Source: Candidatus Moraniibacteriota bacterium (GTDB lineage Bacteria > Patescibacteriota > Minisyncoccia > Moranbacterales > UBA1568). From it: a DNA stretch of 64,000 bases. How positions within the stretch are numbered: the first letter of the stretch is position 1; the number at the start of each line of letters is the position of its first letter. Of the stretch, positions 28,390 through 37,691 are shown piece by piece. A model generated the notes under the pieces. It was not told where the DNA came from. It saw only the letters and a list, made by a program, of their open reading frames with translations, and ran no database searches. Both the position numbers and the translations under genes were made by a program. The stretch is from assembly GCA_018499985.2 (NCBI GenBank), contig JAHBAT020000001.1, positions 1 to 64,000 on the forward strand, given 5' to 3'.

Positions 28390-29841
28390 TTATACACTCT
28401 CTAAATCCAAAACCTCATCGATACGCACCTGAGCTACGAAATCAGTCACATGAGAAACCATGATAAGCGTACCCTTATACTCATCGAGAGCCTCTGCGAT
28501 AACTGGAATATGGCGGAAATTTATATGATTCGTTGGCTCATCAAAAATAAGGACTGGTGGTTCAAGAGCGTACAGTTTTGCAAACATCAAAAGTCCTTTT
28601 TGCCCTTCAGAGAGGCTTTTTACTTTATTTTGCACAAGATTAGCTGGCAAAAGAAACTTGGCTGCTAATTTATATACCAACTCTTTATTTTTTTCTTTAA
28701 TAGATTCCATCAGGGTATCAAAGACTGTTGCCTCAAAATCGAGCGTGGAGAAATCTTGACGATAGTACCCAATTTCAATACCTTCAGTGACATCTACTAC
28801 ATCAGGATTCTTATTAGCAAGTGCCTCCAAAAAAGTTGTCTTGCCGATGCCATTAGGACCCATCACTACCAAGTGTGTATTACGCTTAAGTGTAATATTT
28901 ACTGGCTTAAGTACTGACTGCCCTTTTTCTAAAATAGATACTGCCTTGATATGAACAATGGGGCCGACAATATCCGGACAACTAATCTTAAAGCCTGGTA
29001 ATGTGCGGTCTTCGCGACGCACATCAATCTTGTTGTCCTCTAACTCTTCTGCTAAGTCACGCATACGCTTCGCTACGGCACGAAGTTTTCCTCCCTTATT
29101 GGCAAAGGTATTGGCCTGATCCTTTTTCTCCTTGATAGTACGCTCCAAGCGCACATTTTCTCGCTCTGCTTTTTCTATACGCGCCTTAATTTCTTCTACT
29201 ACATCATAATAATTACCCGTGTATTGCTCTATCTGATGCGTAAATACATCGAGATACAACACTCCTTCAGTAAAAGAATTCAAGAAATCTGCATCGTGAG
29301 AAATAACGACGCAAGTTTTTTCATAGTTAATAAGGAACGTAGTCAGATGTTCAATACCAGCATAATCCAGGTTGTTTGTAGGTTCATCCAAAAGAAGGAT
29401 ATCGGGATTCTGAATCAAAGCAAATGCTAAGAGAAGGCGAGCTTGCTGACCACCAGAAAGTTCATGAATCTTTTTTTCACAAGGCATTTCCAAATGCACC
29501 ACCTCAAGGACATCTTTGATACGGGCACGGAGATCATAGCGTACTTCTGTAAAGGCTTCAGCAAAAAACTCTTCGAGTGTATAGTCTAGCTTTTCGCGAT
29601 CCATTGTCTGACGAGCAATAGCTACCGTGGAACCACTATCAAGAGAAATCCTTCCTGCCTCTGGCTTCATTTCACCCAAGATAAGCTTGAAAAGAGAGCT
29701 TTTCCCAGCTCCATTCTGTCCCATCAGGGTAATTTTTGAACCTCTTCGCAAAGAAAAACTCGCCTCATCCAAAATAGGCTTACCGTGGTCATATTCAAAA
29801 CTCACTCGATCAAAACGCAAAACGACGTTATCTGCTGGCAT
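28390..29841 (-). CDS. ABC-F family ATPase (start revised to MPADNVVLRFDRVSF)
   Basis: Two ABC domains (GQNGAGKSS, LSGGQQARLLLAFAL; GPNGIGKTT, LSEGQKGLLMFAKL); the track start at 29934 reads through an inverted repeat. Confidence 0.88.
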   Translation of the reverse strand: MPADNVVLRFDRVSFEYDHGKPILDEASFSLRRGSKITLMGQNGAGKSSLFKLILGEMKPEAGRISLDSGSTVAIARQTMDREKLDYTLEEFFAEAFTEVRYDLRARIKDVLEVVHLEMPCEKKIHELSGGQQARLLLAFALIQNPDILLLDEPTNNLDYAGIEHLTTFLINYEKTCVVISHDADFLNSFTEGVLYLDVFTHQIEQYTGNYYDVVEEIKARIEKAERENVRLERTIKEKKDQANTFANKGGKLRAVAKRMRDLAEELEDNKIDVRREDRTLPGFKISCPDIVGPIVHIKAVSILEKGQSVLKPVNITLKRNTHLVVMGPNGIGKTTFLEALANKNPDVVDVTEGIEIGYYRQDFSTLDFEATVFDTLMESIKEKNKELVYKLAAKFLLPANLVQNKVKSLSEGQKGLLMFAKLYALEPPVLIFDEPTNHINFRHIPVIAEALDEYKGTLIMVSHVTDFVAQVRIDEVLDLESV

Positions 29842-29900
29842 AGTATTAGTATAAAAAAAGGCTCTTTCAAGAGCTTCGTAGAAGTAATCATGACAGAAAA

Positions 29901-29991
29901 AAGGACTTCTGGCAAGCCCCGTTAGAAAATACACTTACTCTGTCTTTAATTTTATTTTTTCAAGATTTATTTTCTAACAGGGCAAGTCCTT
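29901..29991. repeat. Intergenic inverted-repeat element, copy 1
   Basis: Left aaggacttctggcaagccccgttagaaaata; right tattttctaacagggcaagtcctt, 36-nt spacer. Confidence 0.75.
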
Positions 29992-30002
29992 CTTCTCTCT
30001 AT

Positions 30003-30824
30003 CTAACGATACTTCAGATATGCTGTAATGATCCGACTATCAGAAACATACCTCCCCTTGACCAGCGCATCAGTAGCAAAAAGCTTGATATCGGTTATTT
30101 TTCGTTTTGATAGCAATGAATCAATGATAAAATCCCTTTCTTTATCTACTTCTTCATCGACAGAGTGCGTCAACTGATATGTAAAACGCGTAAAGCCAAA
30201 GCCCACATCCTTTGAAGCTGCTCCTACCCACATAAGGGGCTTTTCTTTATCTACTCTCTTTTTCTTCATCCAGTACAAAGGACTCTCAAGGTCAATTTCT
30301 CTTTCTATATTAGCTGCCCAGAAGCGCACATGGTGGCGCATTCTTGGACTATTTCCTATTTGCTTCTGAAAACCGTAGTCCTGTTTTCTTCCAAAAAGAA
30401 AGAGTGGACTAAAGGGTGCTTTTGGATAATTCTTATTCCAAAAAAAAGCCCTGAACATTCTCCAGGCAGTCCGTGGGGTAATTGGATCCGCCTGACTCCA
30501 ACCTGCTTCAAAAAAAGCTTCCTTTAGTGCCTTTTCGCTTCCGAAAAGAATAATATTCACTGGATCTGCCAAAACACCATCCGGCGCATGAGTATAGCGT
30601 GGAATCTTTGAACGCCTCGTAAGTAACACGAGAATATAGATAATCCTTGGTAGAAAAAAATAAGCCAATATAAAATAGAGACCAAAAAAACCAACCAAAA
30701 AAAGTACTTGAATTTTAAGACTAATAAAGAAGTATGACACCGCTAGCCATGCTAGTGTTATCGAAAAAGTAGCAACAACAAAACGAATAATGCTTGGATT
30801 TTTGATAGCCTCTTTTTGTTTCAT
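30003..30824 (-). CDS. LssY C-terminal domain-like membrane protein
   Basis: Two N-terminal TMs, DPVNIILFGSEKALKEAFFEAGWSQADPIT, FLFGRKQDYGFQKQIG. Confidence 0.7.
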   Translation of the reverse strand: MKQKEAIKNPSIIRFVVATFSITLAWLAVSYFFISLKIQVLFLVGFFGLYFILAYFFLPRIIYILVLLTRRSKIPRYTHAPDGVLADPVNIILFGSEKALKEAFFEAGWSQADPITPRTAWRMFRAFFWNKNYPKAPFSPLFLFGRKQDYGFQKQIGNSPRMRHHVRFWAANIEREIDLESPLYWMKKKRVDKEKPLMWVGAASKDVGFGFTRFTYQLTHSVDEEVDKERDFIIDSLLSKRKITDIKLFATDALVKGRYVSDSRIITAYLKYR

Positions 30825-30825
30825 A

Positions 30826-31392
30826 CTATTGACGAAGTCCCCATGGGGAAGCTTCTGGTAAACGGTACTTTTTAGTCAGTGTGAATTGATACACTCCAAA
30901 AATTGTAGTAATCCCTGTAGCCACCAGCTTATACAAAGCCCACTGTTCTGGTGTCAAAAAACCACGAGTGCATTCATTGGAGAAAGCGAGGAGTAAGAAT
31001 AGTATACCCCAACGCTTAGAAAGAATCACCCAGCCAGTGTCTGATATTGCAAAAACTTCTTGAAAAAAAACTTTCAATAAAATAATATCTCGTGCAAGAA
31101 AAATAAAAATAGCTGCCCCAAAAGTAAGATTATAGACTGTGTCTTTAAAAATAAAGAAGAAGGGATCATGGAAATAGAGCGTCAGTGCACCAAAAATTAT
31201 AACTGAGACAGCTACAATAAGAGGAAAAAGTGCTAGTGTACGCCTTTTATAAAAAGCCAGTGCCAAAGAAAGTGCCGTAAAAGCCACAAACCAACCCGTG
31301 GCCACAATAAAATCTATACTCTCCACTAAAACCAAAAAACCTATGATTGGTCCCAGTTCTATTGCTATATTGAGTAAAGCTTTTTTAAACAT
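30826..31392 (-). CDS. Intracellular septation protein A-like (IspZ/YciB) membrane protein
   Basis: ~188 aa, multi-TM, DTVYNLTFGAAIF, KRWGILFLLLAFSNECTR. Confidence 0.65.
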   Translation of the reverse strand: MFKKALLNIAIELGPIIGFLVLVESIDFIVATGWFVAFTALSLALAFYKRRTLALFPLIVAVSVIIFGALTLYFHDPFFFIFKDTVYNLTFGAAIFIFLARDIILLKVFFQEVFAISDTGWVILSKRWGILFLLLAFSNECTRGFLTPEQWALYKLVATGITTIFGVYQFTLTKKYRLPEASPWGLRQ

Positions 31393-31398
31393 ACTTTT

Positions 31399-32271
31399 CT
31401 AAAAAAGTTCTCCTGACCAATGAGGGCTCACTCTGAGAGTACCGTCATTTTTAAAAACGACATACTCTGACTGAAAAGCTTCACTGATTACGGAAAAGGC
31501 ATTCCCTGTGGGTAACAAAAAAATTCCTGAGGTAGAGCAGTCTGCCCAAAAAGCAGTCGGTGCCACCGCTACACAAGAAAGTACCTCTTCGACAGGTCTG
31601 TGCTTATGCAGATCTACAATATGATGCCAATTCTGCCAACGACGACGAAAACCATCAGACACCGCCACTGCTTGATTGATAAGCTCCACAACACCAAAAA
31701 TTCTTTCTGGCTGACCAGGCCATTCCAAAGCTATGCGAAAGCCTGTTCCATCTTTTTTTGATGTCCCCGCCATATCTCCGCCCGCTTCTACCAAAAAATA
31801 TCTATAGTGTGCCATCTTGAGAATCTGCGCTACCCCATCTATGCAATAGCCTTTAGCAATACCTCCCAGATCAAAGACTGCTGGGCCATCAATAACGAGT
31901 TCATCGTTCTCAATTGACCACTCTGGAAGTTGGACATCCTTCACGGTATCTTTCTCTTCAAAAGAATACTCTTGATCGTATCCGGCTAATTCAAGCATCT
32001 GACCCACAGCGACATTGTACCCCCCATGAGTTAAAGCACGCAGTTTTTCTGCGTGCTCAAGGATCGTTCTTAATTCTAAAGATATCTTGTACCTCCCTGG
32101 CAAAGCTTCTCGAAACTGATTTACCTCACTTGTAGGAAGAAAACGAGAGAAGCGTTGCTCAAAATCTTTAACGTATTTCTCAATTAAGTTTTTTGTCTCC
32201 AGATCAAGAACTTGACTATCAATCGTGATATTCCATTTTGTACCAAGAGCTTCAAAGGTGAGAACCTCCAT
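31399..32271 (-). CDS. apbE: FAD:protein FMN transferase
   Basis: FDLGGIAKGYCIDGVAQIL, FLVEAGGDMAGTSKKDGTGFRIALEWP. Confidence 0.9.
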   Translation of the reverse strand: MEVLTFEALGTKWNITIDSQVLDLETKNLIEKYVKDFEQRFSRFLPTSEVNQFREALPGRYKISLELRTILEHAEKLRALTHGGYNVAVGQMLELAGYDQEYSFEEKDTVKDVQLPEWSIENDELVIDGPAVFDLGGIAKGYCIDGVAQILKMAHYRYFLVEAGGDMAGTSKKDGTGFRIALEWPGQPERIFGVVELINQAVAVSDGFRRRWQNWHHIVDLHKHRPVEEVLSCVAVAPTAFWADCSTSGIFLLPTGNAFSVISEAFQSEYVVFKNDGTLRVSPHWSGELF

Positions 32272-32282
32272 TCTGCTGTATA

Positions 32283-32756
32283 TTATAAATCTGCCTTAAG
32301 CTTAGAAAGAGCTTGATTGAAGGCTCCTGTCGTGAGTGAAGCACCTCCTGTACGGTCAATTTTTTCAAGGTCGCTCAACTTCTTACCAGTAACCATTGTT
32401 GGAAGAGCCTTTGCAAAGTTACCCTGAAACATAGTTGATTTATCGTCAGTTGCCATAGGCTTTGCCTCAGCCCCAGTGATCATACCATCTTTATCCACCA
32501 CTACCGTAAAGCCAATCTCTTCCATACCGGCAGGACTTTTGTAACTTTGTGTGGTTGTAAGTTTCTTACCACTTTCTGGAACAGCTACCGCTTCTTCCAT
32601 TTGTTTTTTTTCTGAAGCTGGCTGTGTAGGCATTTTTTTATCAGCCGCCGGAGCTACCGGAGCACTTGATTCACCACCAAACATTTTTACTACTATAGCG
32701 ATAATAGCAAGTACTACCACTCCCACTAAACCACCAATCTTTTGTCCTTTTGTCAT
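32283..32756 (-). CDS. Membrane-anchored FMN-binding domain-like protein, predicted ApbE substrate
   Basis: N-terminal TM; DRTGGAS (32337-32357) fits the ApbE target pattern Dxx(s/t/g)gA(T/S); next to apbE. Confidence 0.75.
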   Translation of the reverse strand: MTKGQKIGGLVGVVVLAIIAIVVKMFGGESSAPVAPAADKKMPTQPASEKKQMEEAVAVPESGKKLTTTQSYKSPAGMEEIGFTVVVDKDGMITGAEAKPMATDDKSTMFQGNFAKALPTMVTGKKLSDLEKIDRTGGASLTTGAFNQALSKLKADL

Positions 32757-32819
32757 AACTTTTTACTTTGATATTACTTTTTTAGTATAACACATTGCAG
32801 ACCTTTTTTGAGAGACTTT

Positions 32820-33827
32820 CTAGCTCAAATGAACCTTATTCTGACAAACTCCATTTGTATAACAACGAATATTCTCTATCGTTGTACCGAGAATTCTTTC
32901 AAGAGCCTCCTTGGAATAAAAAGCGATATGCGGTGTGTACACCACCTCTTCTCTACCGAGTAAGATATGATCCTTAATCAGCTCTTCCATCTTTTTTACA
33001 TCCATATCTCCCTGGTACAACAACTCCTTTTCTTCTCGAATAAGCTCCTCACCCTCTATTACATCCAATCCGCAACCAGCCAAAATCTTTTGGTCCAATC
33101 CTACCAACAAAGCATCATTATCGATAAGTTCTCCCCTTGAGGTATTGATAAGAATAGCTCCCGGCTTAATATCTATAATATTTTCCGTATTTATTAAGTG
33201 ATGGGTTTCTTTGAAATATGGCACATGGAGCGTAATGATATCCGATTGACCAAGAAGCTCCTTGAGGGGCACATACTTAAACTCCATCTCTTTAGCCATC
33301 TCCTCCTTAGGAAAGAGATCGTAGGCCACAACCTCCATACCAAAACCCTTAGCAATTTTGATAACATGGTACCCAATTTTACCTGTACCTACGACACCGA
33401 TAGTTTTTCCTTCCAAATCAAAACCCTTGAGACCTTCTATAGAGAAATTATTCCTTAGTCTGCGTACATGCGAGCGATGGACATTGCGAGAGAGGGAAAG
33501 AATAAGGGCAAATGTATGTTCTGCCACAGTATTATCACCGTATGAAGGGACATTGCAGACAATCACTCCCCCTGCTTCTGCTGCCTCTGTATCTATATGA
33601 TTATAGCCCGTTGAACGAGTAGCAATAAGCTTCAAGTTTGGTAGCCGAAGGAGGCACTCCTTATCAATAAAACTATAGATAAAGACTGAGATAACATCAC
33701 AATCAGATACCCTCTCAATATCCTCTTTCTTAAAAGCTTGCTCAAAGAAAACAAGTTCTTGATCAGCAAAAGTCTCCTCCAAACGCTCTCTCTCCCATGG
33801 CTGAATCTCAAAAAAAGCAATTTTCAT
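32820..33827 (-). CDS. D-isomer 2-hydroxyacid dehydrogenase (D-lactate dehydrogenase-like)
   Basis: GKTIGVVGTGKIGYHVIKIAKGFGM, INTSRGELID, TPHIAFYSKEALERI. Confidence 0.9.
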   Translation of the reverse strand: MKIAFFEIQPWERERLEETFADQELVFFEQAFKKEDIERVSDCDVISVFIYSFIDKECLLRLPNLKLIATRSTGYNHIDTEAAEAGGVIVCNVPSYGDNTVAEHTFALILSLSRNVHRSHVRRLRNNFSIEGLKGFDLEGKTIGVVGTGKIGYHVIKIAKGFGMEVVAYDLFPKEEMAKEMEFKYVPLKELLGQSDIITLHVPYFKETHHLINTENIIDIKPGAILINTSRGELIDNDALLVGLDQKILAGCGLDVIEGEELIREEKELLYQGDMDVKKMEELIKDHILLGREEVVYTPHIAFYSKEALERILGTTIENIRCYTNGVCQNKVHLS

Positions 33828-33885
33828 ATGCGTATGTATTATATATATTTATATTAGCAGACTTCCTCAGATACTCCCTTTATCC

Positions 33886-34590
33886 TCAAAGAAAATTCTG
33901 CATATACTCAAATTCTTCTTGACGCTCTGGATGAAAAACAACCTCTGTCACCGTGCCTTTTTCAAGATGAGCCTGAAAATCCACAAAAGGCCCTGTATGA
34001 GAAAGCCAATCAAAACTAAGCATCCTCTCGGTAGTTACTACCTTTGACTGCCTTAGGGCTCCCTTATTAAAACCCCTAAGAAGATTGATAATAAAAGCTA
34101 CCGCTGTATAATTTCTCGTATTTTTGTAGCCCAGTCGAACAAAAGGAATCTCATACTCTTTCGCTAGCAGAAGCAAAACTTTCATGTATGGAGGGAAGTA
34201 GTGCACATGCTCATGAGTATTTAATCCATCTGGACTCTTGCCAAAAACTTCTTGGAATTTCCTCAACTGATCATGCCACGCCACTCGAACCCGAGACGGT
34301 TTATTTGAGCCAAAAAAATAACTCCAGACAAATTCTATGAGGCGACCAAAAAGCCCCCCTCTTAGTTTGCGGTTTTTATGAATACTTTGTTTTCGATCTA
34401 AGTGAATATCAAGCTTTATATTTGCATCCAAAAGCATGCGCACTTCTTCTGGCTTCAAAATACCGTTCATCATCACTGAGACTCGGTCAATTTTCTTGGC
34501 AGCAACCAAGGTAAGAATATTTGTATTTGCCAATTCACTAATACCAAAATCATCTACCGATATATATACTTGCGGAAGGTCTTTATTCAT
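33886..34590 (-). CDS. ChbG/YdjC-like carbohydrate deacetylase
   Basis: SVDDFGISELANTNI, LNTHEHVHYFPP, FHPE. Confidence 0.82.
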   Translation of the reverse strand: MNKDLPQVYISVDDFGISELANTNILTLVAAKKIDRVSVMMNGILKPEEVRMLLDANIKLDIHLDRKQSIHKNRKLRGGLFGRLIEFVWSYFFGSNKPSRVRVAWHDQLRKFQEVFGKSPDGLNTHEHVHYFPPYMKVLLLLAKEYEIPFVRLGYKNTRNYTAVAFIINLLRGFNKGALRQSKVVTTERMLSFDWLSHTGPFVDFQAHLEKGTVTEVVFHPERQEEFEYMQNFL

Positions 34591-34591
34591 A

Positions 34592-35335
34592 CTAACGTTT
34601 TTTATACTTTCCTAATCCAGCGTAAATACGTATTTTAATTAGGTCTCCAAGCATATTCAGTGAATCCCGTACAATGCGAATACTGCTATTAGCTGGGTTT
34701 TGCAGGGTGATAGGGAGCTCTTTTATAGAATAACCCTTTTTATAAGCCAAAAAAATAAGTTCGGCATCAAAAGCAAAGCGTTCTATCTGCATAAGAGGAA
34801 AGATGCTCTCGATAAGCTGCCTACGAAAAACCTTAAACCCACACTGCGTATCTTGTACATGGTATACACCAAGCACTACCATGCGCAATAAGCGAAATAT
34901 TTTTTCCATTAGACGACGATACCAAAGTACAGGCTCTGCTACAAGCAGTCCTGGCACAAAGCGTGATGCGATTACCAGATCAGTGCCTTTTTTGATTTCT
35001 TGTAGAAATTTTCCAAGCTCTTGAATAGGAATACCGAGATCAGCATCAAGAAACATAACTACCTCATACCGACTTGAGAGCACTCCCTGGCGCACAGCAA
35101 AACCTTTTCCCCTATTAGAAGCAAAGCTCACTATTTTCAGAGAACCTATTTCCTCTAAGGCCCGAAGCTTAGCTTCTGTATCATCAATACTTCCATCATT
35201 GACAGCAATAATCTCAAAAATTTGAAAGTGTTCCTTGAGATAACTTTCTATCGTCCGTATTGTTTTTTGAATATTTTTCCCTTCATTGTAGCAAGGCACA
35301 ATGACAGAGATGCTGTATTCCTCCGTACCAACCAT
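34592..35335 (-). CDS. Family 2 glycosyltransferase (dolichyl-phosphate glucosyl/mannosyl transferase-like)
   Basis: SVIVPCYNEGKNIQKTIRTI, VVMFLDADLGIPI, DTQCGFKVFRRQL. Confidence 0.92.
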   Translation of the reverse strand: MVGTEEYSISVIVPCYNEGKNIQKTIRTIESYLKEHFQIFEIIAVNDGSIDDTEAKLRALEEIGSLKIVSFASNRGKGFAVRQGVLSSRYEVVMFLDADLGIPIQELGKFLQEIKKGTDLVIASRFVPGLLVAEPVLWYRRLMEKIFRLLRMVVLGVYHVQDTQCGFKVFRRQLIESIFPLMQIERFAFDAELIFLAYKKGYSIKELPITLQNPANSSIRIVRDSLNMLGDLIKIRIYAGLGKYKKR

Positions 35336-35349
35336 ACCTATTTTTGTAC

Positions 35350-36057
35350 TTAAATCTTTGTTTTATTGTACTTTTCTACCTCATGAGCAGATGCGTTCCT
35401 ATGAATCAACTCATCATTTCTAATAGAAACAAAAAGCTCATACTCGCTCTTTGGGAAGCGCCCATAGTGCTCCAAGAACTCAATCATGACCGCCTTAGAC
35501 TTCAAATCTGACTCGTTTTCTGATACAAAACGAGAGTACTGATCAAAAGCGTGACTTTCAAAAAGATAGTTCAATTCAAAAGAATACTTTGGATTAATAA
35601 TATAGAGAACAAAAGAAGCTACAAAATAAAAGAAGGAAAAAGCTAGTGGGATAAACGTGTGACGAAAAAAACTGTCTTGATCATATTTCCTTGCAAGCTG
35701 ACTAATCACAATGACATGCATAGTCTCATTGTCCTGAGCAGCTCTTCCAAAATGCGAGGTGTGTATCAATTCAATAGCCTTCTTTTCGTTTGAATAAAAC
35801 ATGGTTAGAAACATGTAGCTTGCTACTTCCCATGACTGATATGGGATACGTGCAATCACCTCAACAGCCTTAAACTTTCCATAGCTCGGCTTTTCACCAA
35901 AAACAAGATTGCCCAATGTTACAAGAAGAGTTCCTAAAATACCCGGCAGCCAATGAATTTTAAGACCATCTGCACTTTCTTTATATTCCTTGAGACTCTC
36001 TTCATTAGTAAGTGAATCAACCATTTCCTCATGACTATGCTTATGCAGACTCTTCAT
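35350..36057 (-). CDS. Alternative oxidase-like di-iron carboxylate protein
   Basis: AVEVIARIP, QDNETMHVIVI, YLFESHAFDQYSRFV, IRNDELIHRN align in order with AOX LLETVAAVP / ENERMHLM / LEEEAIHSYTEF / VRADEAHHRD. Confidence 0.75.
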   Translation of the reverse strand: MKSLHKHSHEEMVDSLTNEESLKEYKESADGLKIHWLPGILGTLLVTLGNLVFGEKPSYGKFKAVEVIARIPYQSWEVASYMFLTMFYSNEKKAIELIHTSHFGRAAQDNETMHVIVISQLARKYDQDSFFRHTFIPLAFSFFYFVASFVLYIINPKYSFELNYLFESHAFDQYSRFVSENESDLKSKAVMIEFLEHYGRFPKSEYELFVSIRNDELIHRNASAHEVEKYNKTKI

Positions 36058-36139
36058 AAAAACTTTCCTTTAAGGCTTAATCAACGTCTTTATTATACCC
36101 TTTTTTCTTGATTCTTACGATTCAGGATATGACTCTATC

Positions 36140-36170
36140 AAAAACCCGCTTTCTCTAGCGGGCTGTGTCT
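36140..36170 (-). terminator. Putative terminator
   Basis: acccgctttctctagcgggc hairpin. Confidence 0.55.
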
Positions 36171-36173
36171 TTT

Positions 36174-37118
36174 TTATTTTTCTTCTTCCTCTTCTTCCTC
36201 TTCTTCATCATCTTCATCATCATCTTCATCATTAGAATTTGATCCTGATCCAGAATTATCCTCTTCTTCCTCTTCCTCTTCTCTCTCTTCCTCATCCTCC
36301 TCTTGAGAATGAGAACTTCCCGTACCGCTACTGCCACCTTTGGACTTCACTACCTTCTTTTCTTCTTCATCTTCTTCTTCCTCATCTTCATGAGAAGATT
36401 TCTTTTTTACTCCTGATTGTGCACTTTCTTCATCATCATCTTCATGCTCATTTTCATCATCATCATCTTCTTTTTCTTCTTGTGTAGAGCTTTTATCTTG
36501 ATGCATCACTCTTGCTTCATCGATTTCAGTAGGCGCTACTAGCATTTGTATCCGTATCCTTCTACTACCATCAAGTACTACCATGAAGTACTTCTCATAA
36601 TCCCTGCCCATAGAGACCACCTCTTCACGCGCACCCATCTCTCCTTGACTCTCAATTTTTTGTAGATCTGCTTCAATCAAATTTTCAATCTGAAACTTTT
36701 CATCTGTACCGAGTCGTCCATCTGCTGCCAATATCTTTGCTTCATCGAAGCGACGTCTAATCGATTCTTTTGCTTCAGCTGTAGCATCTTTTTGTGAAAG
36801 TATTTCTGAAACTGGCTCATACAAAGCCGTCTTAGCTTTATAAAGAGTATCTCCGGGTAGGGCGCTTTCTGAAGCCTTGACTACACCAATACCCAAAAGC
36901 ATCATAACCGAAAAAACCGCCAGTCCAAAAGCCGGCTTTGAATAGATGGCTGGCCAAACAAAAGCTATTTTTTGAAAAAATGACGGCCTTCCCACATCGA
37001 TTCTCTTTACAAGAGACTCGCGTATTTGCGCCTTTTCTTCACTGCTAAGCACCTCGTTACGGAGTGCCGAGAAAAAAGCCTGTTCATTTTCTGTTGTGAC
37101 GAGTTCTTGTTCTTGCAT
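36174..37118 (-). CDS. Putative membrane anti-sigma factor (DUF5667-like) with polyacidic tail
   Basis: Single central TM, SALPGDTLYKAKTALY, long Asp/Glu C-terminal tract; next to a sigma factor. Confidence 0.7.
   Translation of the reverse strand: MQEQELVTTENEQAFFSALRNEVLSSEEKAQIRESLVKRIDVGRPSFFQKIAFVWPAIYSKPAFGLAVFSVMMLLGIGVVKASESALPGDTLYKAKTALYEPVSEILSQKDATAEAKESIRRRFDEAKILAADGRLGTDEKFQIENLIEADLQKIESQGEMGAREEVVSMGRDYEKYFMVVLDGSRRIRIQMLVAPTEIDEARVMHQDKSSTQEEKEDDDDENEHEDDDEESAQSGVKKKSSHEDEEEEDEEEKKVVKSKGGSSGTGSSHSQEEDEEEREEEEEEEDNSGSGSNSNDEDDDEDDEEEEEEEEEK
36177..36480. repeat. Trinucleotide-rich low-complexity tract (TCT/TCA/TCC on +)
   Basis: Encodes the Glu/Asp/Ser tail of the preceding CDS. 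Confidence 0.85.
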
Positions 37119-37120
37119 AT

Positions 37121-37633
37121 TTATATATTCTGTCTATCATCTAGGGCTTTACGAAGAAGCTTCATCCCCCTATAGATACGTACCGAGATATTGCTCTCTG
37201 TTTCATCGAGGCTCGAAGCAATATCCTGCACTGCCCACCCCTCTACCATACGAAGCCAAAGAGCCTCTCTGTATTTTTCTGGCAATGCCCGTAAGCTTTG
37301 CAGTGCGTTTTGAAGATCGAGCTTATCGTGACTATTTATACCCTCTTCTTTCTTGATATCAAAGCCAGCCTCAACCAATGTCTCCAGAGAAGTCACATCC
37401 TTCTTGGCTCGATACTCATCAATAAGTAGATTTCTGGCTATTCTATAGAGGTATGCCCGTATATTATCTGGTTTTTTTTCTACCATTACCTTCCAAAGAC
37501 GGAAGTAGCTTTCCTGAACAATATCAAGCACTTTTTCTCGATCAGCCATGCGAAAAGAAACAAAACGAAAAAGGGCGTCTGCTTCATCTTCATATACACG
37601 AAAAAAATGCTTTTCTAATTCAGAAGTATCCAT
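37121..37633 (-). CDS. ECF-type sigma-70 family RNA polymerase sigma factor
   Basis: ADREKVLDIVQESYFRLWK (region 2), LPEKYREALWLRMVEGWAVQDIASSLDETESNISVRIYRGMKLLR (region 4). Confidence 0.9.
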   Translation of the reverse strand: MDTSELEKHFFRVYEDEADALFRFVSFRMADREKVLDIVQESYFRLWKVMVEKKPDNIRAYLYRIARNLLIDEYRAKKDVTSLETLVEAGFDIKKEEGINSHDKLDLQNALQSLRALPEKYREALWLRMVEGWAVQDIASSLDETESNISVRIYRGMKLLRKALDDRQNI

Positions 37634-37691
37634 GTTCTTCTACTGTATTCTATGACTCAAAAATACGCTCTATCTTACACGGTACCCTCAT

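Noticed and set aside
36177-36480. Possible CRISPR or tandem repeat array
   Set aside because: Simple trinucleotide low complexity inside a CDS; no repeat-spacer pattern. No CRISPR array was seen in the window.
36239-36487. 82-aa His/Leu/Pro-rich plus-strand ORF
   Set aside because: Antisense of the acidic trinucleotide tract; no independent coding evidence.
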